DNA from: CAZOOM01 sp964460795
Lineage (GTDB): Bacteria; Omnitrophota; Omnitrophia; Omnitrophales; Aquincolibacteriaceae
Direction of reading: 5' to 3'
Assembly: GCA_964460795.1 (NCBI GenBank)
Contig: CAYWRU010000012.1
Location: forward strand, 7,171 to 71,170
DNA length: 64,000 nucleotides
Below are positions 21,050 to 29,694 of the stretch, one piece after another; within the stretch, counting starts at the first letter, position 1, and every line of letters starts with the position of its first letter. The notes under the pieces were generated by a model. That model ran no database searches. It was not told where the DNA came from and saw nothing but the letters and a program-made list of their open reading frames with translations. The translations under genes and the position numbers were made by a program.

Positions 21050-21808
21050 ATGGCACTCTCAATCTTTTCGATTTTTATCTTCCAGGGGCTGATTTTTTTA
21101 GGGCTGATTTTTATGCTCCGTCATTTTATGCGAGGAAACGTGCGGGGCGAACTTAGTCATCTGGAAAAACTGAATGAAGAACTGATTAAACGGGAGGGAG
21201 AACTTCGTCAGAAGATTGCTCAAACCGATCAGGAGTATTCAACCAAGATGGCGCAAGTGGAAAAAGATGTGCTTACACGGCAAACGCAGACCAAGCAAGA
21301 AGCGACCAAGCTGCTTGAGGAGAGCCGGGAGCAGGCTTTAAAGGAGCGCGAAAAAATTGTGGGAGAGGCCATCAATACTCGTGACAAGATCCGGCAGGAG
21401 ATTATGGCCGAAATGGAAGGCAAGGCTATTGAGTATTCGCGGGAGATTTTATCCGCTTTTTTCTCGGGGCCACTTCGTGAAGGACTGCATGAGTCTTTGG
21501 TCGATCAACTGGTGGAAGGAATTCAGGGCATTGATCTTGAGAAATTTCAAATCCAGGCAGACGTGGTGGTGCTTAAAAGCGCGGAACCGCTGCAGGCCTC
21601 CGCCAAAGATAAGATTGTAAAAGCCCTCAAGCACAAGGTTCATCGCGAAATCTCTTTTAAAGAAGAAGTGGATCCTGTCTTGGTGGCTGGGGTACTTCTT
21701 CAATTCGGAAGTTTTGTGATGGATGGGACGATGATTAACCGTTTGCGGGAAGCCGCGGTTCAGCTTAAAACAGAAAGTAAACGAAAATATCAGGGGATTA
21801 TCCAGTAA
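21050..21808 (+). CDS. atpF: F-type ATPase b subunit fused to a delta C-terminal domain
   Basis: 252 residues. Residues 1-25 form one hydrophobic N-terminal helix, followed by a long charged coiled coil to about residue 135, as in the b stator. Residues about 165-245 match the C-terminal domain of delta/OSCP: a strand V-V-V-L-K-S-A-E-P-L, then E-V-D-P-x-L-V-A-G-V and F-V-M-D-G-T with the following L-R-E-A-A helix. The N-terminal six-helix domain of delta appears reduced. No separate delta gene is present, so this protein probably supplies the entire peripheral stalk. A good ribosome binding site (AAGGAAGGTG) precedes the ATG. Long b subunits without separate delta are known from some alternative F-ATPases. 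Confidence 0.8.
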   Translation: MALSIFSIFIFQGLIFLGLIFMLRHFMRGNVRGELSHLEKLNEELIKREGELRQKIAQTDQEYSTKMAQVEKDVLTRQTQTKQEATKLLEESREQALKEREKIVGEAINTRDKIRQEIMAEMEGKAIEYSREILSAFFSGPLREGLHESLVDQLVEGIQGIDLEKFQIQADVVVLKSAEPLQASAKDKIVKALKHKVHREISFKEEVDPVLVAGVLLQFGSFVMDGTMINRLREAAVQLKTESKRKYQGIIQ

Positions 21809-21814
21809 AGTTTT

Positions 21815-23314
21815 ATGACCCAAATTCATTCGGATCCTGAGGCGAAGAAATCCAAGATTGAAGTGCGCGAAATCGGTAAGGTTCGCGAGATCCGTGAGTC
21901 CATTGCCCGAGTCGAGGGACTTCCTTCCGTGGCGAATGGTCAGATTGTCCACTTCGGCCATGAGGGTAAAGGCATGGTCATGGGATTTACAGCCAAAGAA
22001 GTGCTGGTCCTGATGTTCGGCGGGAAAGAGCGTATCAAGGCCGGAGACGAAGTTTGGAGCCGCGGCGAACCTTTTACTTTGCCGGTGGGCTATAATTTTC
22101 TTGGCCGAGTTGTTAATCCTCTTTGTGAACCGTGCGATGGCAAACCTCCTGTCGAGCCGGACGATTATTTTCCGGCCTTTCGTGTTGCTCCTGGAGTCAT
22201 GGAACGAAAACCCGTGGCGGCAGCTCTGGATACCGGCATCAAAATTCTGGACGCAATTATTCCGGTGGCCAAAGGTCAGCGCCAACTTATTATTGGCGAC
22301 CGTATGACCGGAAAAACCACGATCGGAATTGATACAATCCTCAATCAAAAAACGAAAGATGTGCTTTGTATTTACTGCAGTATTGGCCGCAGCTACTCCA
22401 GTCTTCTTAAAGCAGTGCAGATTTTTAAGGAGAATGATGCCTTTAAATATACTTTGATTGTTGCCGGTGCAGCATCCACGGCAGTAGGCGAACAGTACTT
22501 GGCGCCTTATACGGCTTGTACGCTTGGCGAATATTTTATGCAAAAGGGAAAGCATGTCTTTGTGGTTTTTGATGATTTGACCAAGCATTCCTGGGTCTAT
22601 CGTCAGCTCTCGCTGCTGTTGCAGCGTCCGCCCGGACGCGAGGCTTATCCCGGAGATATTTTTTATGTCCATTCTCAACTGGTGGAGCGCGCAGGACAGT
22701 TGAGCGATGAAAATGGCGGCGGATCCATGACCTTTTTCCCGATCTGCGATACTTTGCAAGGAGACATTACCGGCTACATTCAGACGAATTTAATTTCCAT
22801 GACCGATGGACAGACGGTGCTCAGTCAGGCACTCTTTAATCAAGGTATTAAACCGGCTATTGATTTCGGGCTTTCTGTTTCCCGTATTGGAAACAAGGCC
22901 CAGTGCCCGGCCATGAAAGAAATGAGCAGCCGCTTGCGTTTGGAATATTTGCAATATAAAGAATTGGTCCGTATGACGCAGTTGAAAACCACGCTTTCGC
23001 AGGAAGCGACTGCCCGGCTTCGTCGCGGAGAAGTGATGACTGAAATGCTGAAACAAAACCGTCAGGAACCTTCTCCGATCGAAGAGCAAGTCATGCATCT
23101 TTTTGCTTTAAAACTCGGGCTTCTGGATTCTCTTTCCGCTCAGGCGCTGAAGCGGTTTAAAACTGAAATTCTGGCCTATGCGCGGCGGGAAATTCCTAAT
23201 ACGATGAAGGATCTCACCACAAACTGGAAACTGACGACCGAGATCAAAAAAGATTTGGAATCCGTCTTCCAGAACTTCTTCAAGACGCTGAAAGCCACTT
23301 CGGAAGGCGAGGGC
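21815..23314 (+). CDS. atpA: F-type ATPase alpha subunit (3' end in assembly gap)
   Basis: 500 residues visible, essentially full length for alpha. It has the alpha P-loop G-D-R-M-T-G-K-T-T (residues 161-169), a Walker B region ending V-V-F-D-D-L-T-K-H (about 250-258), and the arginine-finger motif G-L-S-V-S-R-I-G with R357. Alpha holds the non-catalytic nucleotide sites of F1 and binds delta through its N-terminus. It begins 6 bases after the b-delta gene. The coding sequence runs into ten Ns; the stop codon is missing, but a TAA at 23326-23328 just before the gamma start could be it if the true gap length shifts the frame. The apparent in-frame joining to gamma is therefore treated as an artefact. 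Confidence 0.9.
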
Positions 23315-23324
23315 NNNNNNNNNN
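23315..23324. other. Assembly gap (10 N)
   Basis: Ten Ns join two contigs between the end of atpA and the start of atpG. Ten is a common placeholder length, so the true distance is unknown. Gene order across it is plausible because alpha-gamma is the usual order in F-ATPase operons, but a missing small gene in the gap cannot be excluded. Confidence 0.95.
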
Positions 23325-23329
23325 CTAAG

Positions 23330-24202
23330 ATGGCGACCAAAACCCTGGCTCGTCTTAAAACCGAAGTGAGTTTTAACCGGGATCTCTCCCATCTTGTGGA
23401 TGTGATGAAGAGTATTGCCGCTCAGCAGTATCACATCATGGACCGTAAAAGAACGGCGCTGACTCAGTATCATAAAGCCATGGATGAACTCTTTGGTGCA
23501 TATGATTTTCGCATCTCTCAGCATCCCTTTGTGCGGGCCGCTAATACCAAGCGTATGGTGGTTCTGATCACTACGGACTTTGGATTTTTGGGCGGTCTCA
23601 ATATGAAAGTCATGAGTGTGGGCCTGAAGGGGAATCAGAAAGGAATGCGCTACTTGGTCATAGGTGACCGTGGAGCCAACTCTATGCGAGAGCACGGACT
23701 GGATTATGTTCCGCTTCAGGGTATCAATCCGGATGACACGCGGTATGAGTTGGTAAAAAAAGTTCAGAAGGAAATTTTTCGAGCGGTCTTGAAAGATGGA
23801 TTTGGAAGCGTGACCTTGGCCGCGCCTTTTTCCACCTCTATGGGGACTCAAAAAATTCATCTCCTGAATCTCATTCCCTGTCCCATGTTTTTTAAAAATC
23901 GGACCGGCCCGGCCTTGACCGCCGAAGGTCAGGAGCGCCAGGTGATTTTGGAGTCTGAGGAAAATCTTTTGATTGAACGAATGACGGAGTCTTGGCTGGA
24001 ATCCCGGCTCGTAGAAATTTTTGAAAGCGCCAAGCTGGCTGAGTTCGGAGCCCGTATGATGCATTTGGAGGACAGTTATCAAACACTTAGTAAAATCGAT
24101 AAGCAGCTTCGGCTGGATTATTTTAAGGCGCGCCGTGAAAAGATCGATCAAAGTTTACGGGAAACCTGCACGGCGCAGCTTATTTTAAATAAGGATGCCT
24201 AG
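23330..24202 (+). CDS. atpG: F-type ATPase gamma subunit
   Basis: 290 residues starting at ATG 23330, immediately after the gap. The N-terminal helix (L-x-R-L-K-T-E-V-S through the M-K-S-I-A-A segment) corresponds to the gamma coiled coil. The Rossmann-like core carries T-T-D-F-G-F-L-G-G-L-N, matching the conserved S-T-D-R-G-L-C-G-G-L-N. The C-terminal helix holds the usual pattern around E-F-G-A-R-M-M and L-D-Y-F-K-A-R-R. Gamma is the central rotor shaft linking F1 to the c-ring. Its stop (TAG at 24200-24202) lies one base before the preferred beta start. Confidence 0.85.
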   Translation: MATKTLARLKTEVSFNRDLSHLVDVMKSIAAQQYHIMDRKRTALTQYHKAMDELFGAYDFRISQHPFVRAANTKRMVVLITTDFGFLGGLNMKVMSVGLKGNQKGMRYLVIGDRGANSMREHGLDYVPLQGINPDDTRYELVKKVQKEIFRAVLKDGFGSVTLAAPFSTSMGTQKIHLLNLIPCPMFFKNRTGPALTAEGQERQVILESEENLLIERMTESWLESRLVEIFESAKLAEFGARMMHLEDSYQTLSKIDKQLRLDYFKARREKIDQSLRETCTAQLILNKDA

Positions 24203-24203
24203 T

Positions 24204-25607
24204 ATGAATGAGGATGCAAAAAAAGAAGCTTTAGGCCGGGTGGTGGGTGTTCAAGGACCTGTGGTAGACGTCCATTTTGAAAGAGGCGAGGATGTGCCTG
24301 CCATCAATCATGTGCTTGAAACTTTTACCATCCATCAGGAACGCATCGTCCTTGAAGTGGCGGAGCATTTACCTGGGAACATGGCGCGCACCATTGCTTT
24401 GAGTTCTACCATTAATCTTCAGCGGTCCACTCTGGCAAGGCCGCTCGGCGCTTCGGTAGAAGTCCCGGTGGGGAATAACTGCTTTGGCCGTATCTTAAAT
24501 GTGATCGGAGATCCGTATGATAAAAAAACGCCGGTCGAAGCAGATCGCCGTCTTCCTATTCGTCAGCCCAAGGAAAGTATTTATTTGAATCCGGATTCTG
24601 TAGAAAACAAATTTGAGGTGCTGGAGACCGGCATCAAGATTATTGATTTGCTTTTCCCCATGCTTAAAGGAAGTAAATCCGGAGTGCTCGGAGGTGCGGG
24701 CATGGGAAAGAGCGTGCTCACGCTTGAACTCATCCACAACATTGTGACCAAGCACCAAGGTGCCTGCATTTTTACCGGAGTGGGAGAGCGTATCCGTGAA
24801 GGAAATGAATTTTATTTTGAAGTCAAACATGCGAATTTGCTGGATAAAGTGGTGATGATTTTCGGTCAGATGAATGAGCCTCCGGGAGCGCGTTTTGGAG
24901 TGGTCAGTACAGGGATCACGATTGCCGAAGATATTCAGCGTCAAAATAAAGACGTGCTTTTTTTCGTGGATAATGTATTCCGTTTTGTTCAGGCCGGTGC
25001 GGAGATTTCCACCCTGCTGGGGCGCGTGCCTTCAGAAACCGGATATCAACCGACCCTGGCCATGGAAGTCGCTGATTTTCAGGAGCGTATTCGATCTATT
25101 CCCGGCCGAGGTTCCATCACAGCCGTAGAAGCCGTTTACGTTCCGGCCGACGATTTGACCGACCCGTCGGTGGTTGCTATTTTTAGTTTCTTGGATAACG
25201 TGATGGTGCTTTCACGCGAACGCATTCAGCTTGGTCTTTATCCAGCCATTGATCCCTTGCTTTCTTCTTCCGGAAACTTGGATACCCTGGTGGTAGGACA
25301 GCGGCATTTTGATATTTCGCAGGAAACTATTCGTATTTTCAATAAATATGAGGAGCTGCGCCGCATTGTGGCGGTCGTGGGTGTGGACGAACTCTCCCGC
25401 GCAGACCGGATTTTGTTTGACCGGGCCCGCAAGATGCAATTTTTTCTGACGCAGCCCTTTTTCGTGGCCGAATCTTACTCCGGTATCAAAGGCGAATATG
25501 TGACTCTTAAGCAAAGTTTGGACGGCTGCGAACGCATTTTGGACGGACGCTATGACCGCGTGGGCGAAGAAAAATTTTATATGCGCGGCTCGTTGGATAA
25601 TTTATAA
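24204..25607 (+). CDS. atpD: F-type ATPase beta subunit (catalytic)
   Basis: 467 residues from ATG 24204. This start is preferred over the in-frame ATG at 24195 because AAGG (24191-24194) sits 9 bases before it. P-loop G-G-A-G-M-G-K-S (163-170; Ser for the usual Thr), catalytic Glu195 and Arg196 in G-V-G-E-R, and Walker B V-L-F-F-V-D (251-256) are all intact, so ATP hydrolysis or synthesis is expected. The torque-transmitting DELSEED loop reads D-E-L-S-R-A-D (395-401). Beta is last in the operon here, whereas usual F-operons place it before epsilon. It is followed after only 30 bases by the first secretion gene, so read-through transcription is likely. Confidence 0.93.
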   Translation: MNEDAKKEALGRVVGVQGPVVDVHFERGEDVPAINHVLETFTIHQERIVLEVAEHLPGNMARTIALSSTINLQRSTLARPLGASVEVPVGNNCFGRILNVIGDPYDKKTPVEADRRLPIRQPKESIYLNPDSVENKFEVLETGIKIIDLLFPMLKGSKSGVLGGAGMGKSVLTLELIHNIVTKHQGACIFTGVGERIREGNEFYFEVKHANLLDKVVMIFGQMNEPPGARFGVVSTGITIAEDIQRQNKDVLFFVDNVFRFVQAGAEISTLLGRVPSETGYQPTLAMEVADFQERIRSIPGRGSITAVEAVYVPADDLTDPSVVAIFSFLDNVMVLSRERIQLGLYPAIDPLLSSSGNLDTLVVGQRHFDISQETIRIFNKYEELRRIVAVVGVDELSRADRILFDRARKMQFFLTQPFFVAESYSGIKGEYVTLKQSLDGCERILDGRYDRVGEEKFYMRGSLDNL

Positions 25608-25637
25608 CTTCTCTGAAGAGATAGAAGGAAAGAAATT

Positions 25638-26066
25638 ATGGCAGAGCGGATTGGCGATATTTTTTTACGAAAAAAACTCATTAACAACTCAGAGCTTGAA
25701 CAGGCGCTTCAGGAACAAGTGCACTCCGGAGAATTCTTGGGAGAGATCCTGATTCGTCTGGGATTTGCCAAAGAAGAGGATGTGCTCCGTGTGTTGGCGG
25801 ATCAGACGCATTCAAAGTTTGTGGACCTTAAAGAGGTCCGTATTAATCCTAAAATCGCCAATATCGTCCCTAAGAAATTGGTAACTGAATTTCAAGTTAT
25901 GCCCATTGAAATCCGAGGGGAAGTGCTTTTGATTGCTATGAATAATCCCCTGGATATTTGGCCTGTGAGTCAGCTTCAGGAACAGCTTCATTTGGCGGAT
26001 GTTCATTTTGTTTTGGCTAAGAAACGAGATATTGAAGATCACATTCAAAAATATTACGGGATTTAG
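25638..26066 (+). CDS. Standalone MshEN-domain protein (candidate c-di-GMP sensor of GspE)
   Basis: 142 residues made only of the N-terminal domain of T2SS/MSHA assembly ATPases. Residues 4-52 show the two-part MshEN signature: R-I-G-D-I-F then L-I-x5-L-E-Q-A-L-Q-E-Q, a five-residue spacer V-H-S-G-E, then L-G-E-I-L-I-R-L-G and L-R-V-L-A-D-Q. In MshE this motif pair binds c-di-GMP (family knowledge). The remaining ~85 residues resemble the T2SSE_N fold and end K-K-R-D-I-E-D-H-I-Q-K-Y-Y-G-I. There is no ATPase domain. It has a good ribosome binding site (AGAAGGAAAG) and lies 8 bases before gspE, so it was probably split or duplicated from gspE and works with it in the cytoplasm. Confidence 0.8.
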   Translation: MAERIGDIFLRKKLINNSELEQALQEQVHSGEFLGEILIRLGFAKEEDVLRVLADQTHSKFVDLKEVRINPKIANIVPKKLVTEFQVMPIEIRGEVLLIAMNNPLDIWPVSQLQEQLHLADVHFVLAKKRDIEDHIQKYYGI

Positions 26067-26074
26067 AAAAGCCC

Positions 26075-27808
26075 ATGATGGATAAAGCAGAAGATTCTCT
26101 TATAAAAAAACAGCAGATCTCGCCCAAGAATTTGGACGAGGCCCGGGAAGAGCAGAGAAAAACAGGGGAGCCTCTCGGAAAAATTCTGGTTAGAAAGGGC
26201 TATGTCCGGGAAGAAGATTTAGCGCGGGCATTGGCCGAGCAATACCGTCTTCCTTTTATCCGGTTCGGAAAATTTCTCATTGACCGCGAAGTCATCTCCA
26301 AGGTTCCTCCCAAATTAGCGGTCCACTACAAAATGGTTCCGGTGAAACTCAGCCGCGATGTGCTGACGGTTGCGATTTCCAATCCGCAGGATATTCGCGT
26401 ATTGGATGATATTCGCGTGGCTTTAAAGGCCAAGTACCGGATTGAGGCGGTGATTGCCTGTGAATCAGATATCCTCAGTGCGATCAAAAAATATTACGGA
26501 TTAGGCGCTGAGACTGTGGAAGGCATTATGGAATCCTCCACCGATACAGCTATGCTGGCCACGGAAGAATCTTTGGAAGGTAAAGTTGAGGATCTCGAAC
26601 AGGAGGCGGGAGACGCGTCCATTGTCAAATTGGTGAACCAGGTTTTGCTTGAGGCATGGAGTAAGCGCGCAACCGATATTCATATTGAACCTTACCGCGC
26701 CAAACTTCAGCTCCGCTACCGGGTGGACGGGATGCTTTATCCAGCCGAGATGCCGCCGCAGATCCGTAGATTTCTCCCGGCCATTATTTCCCGTATCAAA
26801 ATTATGTCGAATCTCAACATTGTGGAGCGGCGTCTTCCGCAGGATGGCCGTGCCTCAGTAAAGGTGGGAGAGAAGAAGATGGATCTTCGTATTTCTATTC
26901 TTCCTACTCCGCACGGGGAAAGTGTTGTGATCCGTATTTTACCGACATCCATGCTTTTTTCATTGGAAGATCTGGGACTTAGTTTAGCCCATCGGGCCAT
27001 TCTTGAGGATTTGCTCAAAAAACCTTACGGAATTATTTTTGTTACGGGGCCGACAGGAGCCGGAAAATCCACGACTTTATACACCAGCCTTTCGCGTTTA
27101 AATGATGCGAAGACAAAAATTATCACCATCGAAGATCCTATTGAATATGAGCTGGAAGGTGTGACGCAGATTCAAGTCATGCCGCAGATCGGACTCACCT
27201 TTGCCCAAGGGCTTCGCAGTATGCTGCGTCATGATCCGGATGTCATGATGGTGGGAGAAGTCCGCGATTATGAGACTGCGGAACTTGCCATCCGTATTGC
27301 CTTAACCGGTCACTTGGTTTTTTCCACGCTTCACACCAATGATGCAGCCAGTGCGGTATCTCGACTCATCGACATGGGGGTGGATGCCTTTTTAATTGTG
27401 TCTTCAGTCGAATGTTTTATTGCTCAGCGCCTTGTACGCCTCATTTGTCCGAAGTGTAAGCGTGAGGACAAGCGGGTTTTAGAGCCTTCGCTTTTTGAAG
27501 AACTCAAGGCACAGCTTCCGAAAGATCAGTCCGAAGTCAAAATCTGGATTGGCGAGGGGTGTGACGATTGTAACTTCACGGGCTTTCAGGGCCGGACCGG
27601 CATTCATGAATTTTTAGTTCTGACTCCTGCTATTAAAAAACTTATTATGAAAAAACCGTCCTCAGATGAAATTAAAGACGCGGCTCTCAAAGCAAACATG
27701 ACAACGCTCCGATTTGACGGGTGGGAAAAAGTGCTTCAGGGAAGAACTACAGTAGATGAGATTCTCCGCGTCACTCAAGTGGCGGCCGAAGAAGACAATT
27801 TAGCGTAA
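26075..27808 (+). CDS. gspE: Type II secretion / type IV pilus assembly ATPase GspE
   Basis: 577 residues. N-terminal T2SSE_N/MshEN-like domain (about 10-145), in which the first c-di-GMP motif has lost its R-L-G. The ATPase core follows, with Walker A G-P-T-G-A-G-K-S-T (325-333), Asp box I-E-D-P-I-E (352-357), Walker B M-M-V-G-E-V-R-D (391-398) and the His-box region with T-L-H-T-N-D. A zinc-type C-P-K-C (458-461) and C-D-D-C (496-499) are present, as in GspE/PilB. It forms a cytoplasmic hexamer that powers pseudopilus assembly through GspF. All catalytic motifs are intact. Confidence 0.93.
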   Translation: MMDKAEDSLIKKQQISPKNLDEAREEQRKTGEPLGKILVRKGYVREEDLARALAEQYRLPFIRFGKFLIDREVISKVPPKLAVHYKMVPVKLSRDVLTVAISNPQDIRVLDDIRVALKAKYRIEAVIACESDILSAIKKYYGLGAETVEGIMESSTDTAMLATEESLEGKVEDLEQEAGDASIVKLVNQVLLEAWSKRATDIHIEPYRAKLQLRYRVDGMLYPAEMPPQIRRFLPAIISRIKIMSNLNIVERRLPQDGRASVKVGEKKMDLRISILPTPHGESVVIRILPTSMLFSLEDLGLSLAHRAILEDLLKKPYGIIFVTGPTGAGKSTTLYTSLSRLNDAKTKIITIEDPIEYELEGVTQIQVMPQIGLTFAQGLRSMLRHDPDVMMVGEVRDYETAELAIRIALTGHLVFSTLHTNDAASAVSRLIDMGVDAFLIVSSVECFIAQRLVRLICPKCKREDKRVLEPSLFEELKAQLPKDQSEVKIWIGEGCDDCNFTGFQGRTGIHEFLVLTPAIKKLIMKKPSSDEIKDAALKANMTTLRFDGWEKVLQGRTTVDEILRVTQVAAEEDNLA

Positions 27809-27816
27809 GTAACCAG

Positions 27817-27934
27817 AAGGCACAAAGTGCCTTTTAAACGTGAAAAAGTGAAGAGTGAAGCGTGAAGAGTAAAAACTTGCAGTCCCTCTTCACTTTTCAC
27901 GTCTTCACACTTCACGTCAAAGGTGCGTAGCACC
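27817..27934. repeat. Palindromic spacer: short hairpin, GTGAAGA-type inverted repeat, short hairpin
   Basis: The gspE-gspF gap holds three nested structures. First is an AAGGCAC / GTGCCTT stem with loop AAA, followed by TT (27817-27835), which could act as a weak terminator. Second is a long imperfect inverted repeat of about 32 bases with low-complexity arms built of GTGAAGA-like units (27838-27870 against 27886-27917). Third is a GGTGC-GTA-GCACC hairpin (27922-27934) just before gspF. No open reading frame of interest lies in it. Confidence 0.7.
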
Positions 27935-27942
27935 GTTAAATT

Positions 27943-29214
27943 ATGGCAAAATTCTTTTATAAGGCAAAAAAAGGACCTACCGAAATTGTCCAGGGTGAAC
28001 TGGACGCAGAAAATGAGGATCAGGCGTTAGGAAAACTTGCCGCCCAAGGACTCATTCCTATTCGTTTAGGGTTAACTCCTTTGGAAGGCGGATCTAAGCC
28101 TCAGGCCGCTTCGCGCGAATCGGCAGCGCCAAGCCTAGCTTCTCCCTCACCCGGGAAAGCCGGGGATGTTTCTAAGATAAAAATTCGTCGCCGGGATTTC
28201 GATATTTTAACCCGGCAATTTGCGATTTTGCTTCGTGCCAACGTTCCTCTGCTTCGTATTTTCTCCGTGCTGCAAACTCAGGCTGTGGATCCGCAGTTTA
28301 AAATGCTTCTCGTAGATATCCAGGATAAAATCCGGGCAGGATCAAGTCTTTCCGATGCCTTGCGAAATTATCCCCGGGTTTTCTCTCAGCTTTATGTCAG
28401 CATGATTGAGGCGGGTGAGGTGAGCGGAATGCTGGATGCTATCCTAGTCCGCTTGGCCGATTTCTCAGAAAAAGAGGCTGAGATCCGCTCCCGTGTGCAA
28501 GCGGCTCTCATCTATCCCTTATTTCTTTTGGGCGTTGGACTGCTCACTGTTTTTGCGCTCATGACTTTTATTCTGCCGCGCCTTATGGTTGTTTTCCAGG
28601 AACTGGATACGGAATTGCCCGCCATTACCAAAGCGGTTATGGCGGCCAGTCATTTTCTAGCAGGACACTGGCTTCCTATTGTGGTCGGAATCACGGGCGC
28701 GATTCTGCTTTTTCGGACCCATAAAGTGAGTGATGCCTGGAAGGTTTTTTGGGATCCTCTCTCGCTGAAGATTCCAATCTTTGGAGATTTAATCACCAAG
28801 ACGGAGACCGCGCGTTTTTTAAGGTCGCTGCAGCTTTTGTATGAAAATGGAATTCCTCTTTTTCGAGCGGCTTCGGTCTCGGCGCGAACCGTGGATAATG
28901 CCGCGATTCGTAAATCCTTGGAAGCCCTTCCGAGCAATCTTCAGGGCGGTTCAACTCTGACACAGAGCTTGCAGCAGATCCCTTATATTTCCAGTTTTGT
29001 TGTCAATATGGTGTCGGTCGGAGAAGAATCTGGAAAATTGGGGGACGCTGTTCAGGAAACAGCCTCTTTTTATGAAAGTGAATCTGCGCAGGTGGTCAAA
29101 GTAGCGACCACTCTTTTAGAACCTTTGATGATATTCTTTATCGGAGGTTTGATCGGATTTATTGTCATTGCCATGTTATTGCCTATTTTTGAAATTTCCG
29201 CCGGAGCCCATTAA
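27943..29214 (+). CDS. gspF: T2SS inner-membrane platform protein GspF
   Basis: 423 residues. The N-terminus (1-45) is the GspF-type segment K-F-F-Y-K-A-K-K-G with E-L-D-A-E-N, followed by a Ser/Ala/Pro-rich linker. Two T2SSF repeats then follow (about 85-205 and 285-405), each with V-P-L-L-R / I-P-L-F-R-like starts and the S-M-I-E-A-G-E-V-S-G and S-V-G-E-E-S-G signatures. Three membrane segments are visible, near 185-210, 235-255 and 390-415. It is the polytopic platform that couples GspE to pseudopilin insertion. It lies after the palindromic spacer but in the same direction as gspE. Length and motifs are typical. Confidence 0.93.
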   Translation: MAKFFYKAKKGPTEIVQGELDAENEDQALGKLAAQGLIPIRLGLTPLEGGSKPQAASRESAAPSLASPSPGKAGDVSKIKIRRRDFDILTRQFAILLRANVPLLRIFSVLQTQAVDPQFKMLLVDIQDKIRAGSSLSDALRNYPRVFSQLYVSMIEAGEVSGMLDAILVRLADFSEKEAEIRSRVQAALIYPLFLLGVGLLTVFALMTFILPRLMVVFQELDTELPAITKAVMAASHFLAGHWLPIVVGITGAILLFRTHKVSDAWKVFWDPLSLKIPIFGDLITKTETARFLRSLQLLYENGIPLFRAASVSARTVDNAAIRKSLEALPSNLQGGSTLTQSLQQIPYISSFVVNMVSVGEESGKLGDAVQETASFYESESAQVVKVATTLLEPLMIFFIGGLIGFIVIAMLLPIFEISAGAH

Positions 29215-29253
29215 GGGCAGGGCTGTCCCTTGCGTCATTTCCAAAGGTCAACG

Positions 29254-29694
29254 ATGTCTTCAGAAAAAAGCCTGATCTCCATGCGCGGTTTTTCTCTCAT
29301 TGAAGTTCTCATCGCATGTGTAATTCTTGCCTCTGGATTTTTATTTATTACCGAAGGCCTCAGCCGATCCCAGCAGACGATTCGCTCTTCGGACTACATC
29401 ATCCGGGCCAGTCTTCTTGCTGAACAACAAATAGCCGAAGAGCAGATCCATCTCCGGCAGTATCACGGTCTTTCGGTGGGACAGGACCGGGGTGAGGAAA
29501 AATCTCCGAATCGAACGATTGCCTGGGAACTTAAGGTCCAGCCTTATTATCATGAATCGATTACCGGTGAATCAAAGTTGCGAAAAATGAATTTGGATAT
29601 GAATTGGCAGGAAGGATCCATGCGAAAAGGCGGACTTACGGTGGAAACTTTGCTCATGAATCGGGATAAACAGGGAGCAGGAAGTCTTTCGTGA
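29254..29694 (+). CDS. gspI: Minor pseudopilin, GspI-like
   Basis: 146 residues from ATG 29254; an upstream TTG at 29230 is also in frame but less likely. The type III (prepilin) signal has a short leader ending M-R-G, then F-S-L-I-E-V-L-I-A with the conserved Glu at mature position +5 and a hydrophobic helix. Residues after it are short and soluble, as in GspI (V-x-x-A-x-x-L-A-E-Q-Q pattern). Minor pseudopilins I, J and K cap the pseudopilus tip. The order I-J-K matches classical T2SS operons. No prepilin peptidase is encoded in the window. Confidence 0.8.
   Translation: MSSEKSLISMRGFSLIEVLIACVILASGFLFITEGLSRSQQTIRSSDYIIRASLLAEQQIAEEQIHLRQYHGLSVGQDRGEEKSPNRTIAWELKVQPYYHESITGESKLRKMNLDMNWQEGSMRKGGLTVETLLMNRDKQGAGSLS

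Noticed and set aside
21449..22759. Long minus-strand reading frame opposite the b-delta and alpha genes
   Set aside because: It lies wholly opposite strongly conserved ATPase genes and has no family resemblance, so it is a shadow of their codon usage. The same holds for 23108-24151 and 37492-38367.
21815..24202. A continuous alpha-gamma fusion reading frame
   Set aside because: It is continuous only because ten placeholder Ns happen to keep the frame. Alpha is full length before the gap and gamma has its own ATG after it.
25638..26066. Truncated gspE pseudogene
   Set aside because: The frame is intact with its own ribosome binding site, and the MshEN signature is better preserved than in the adjacent gspE, so it looks functional.
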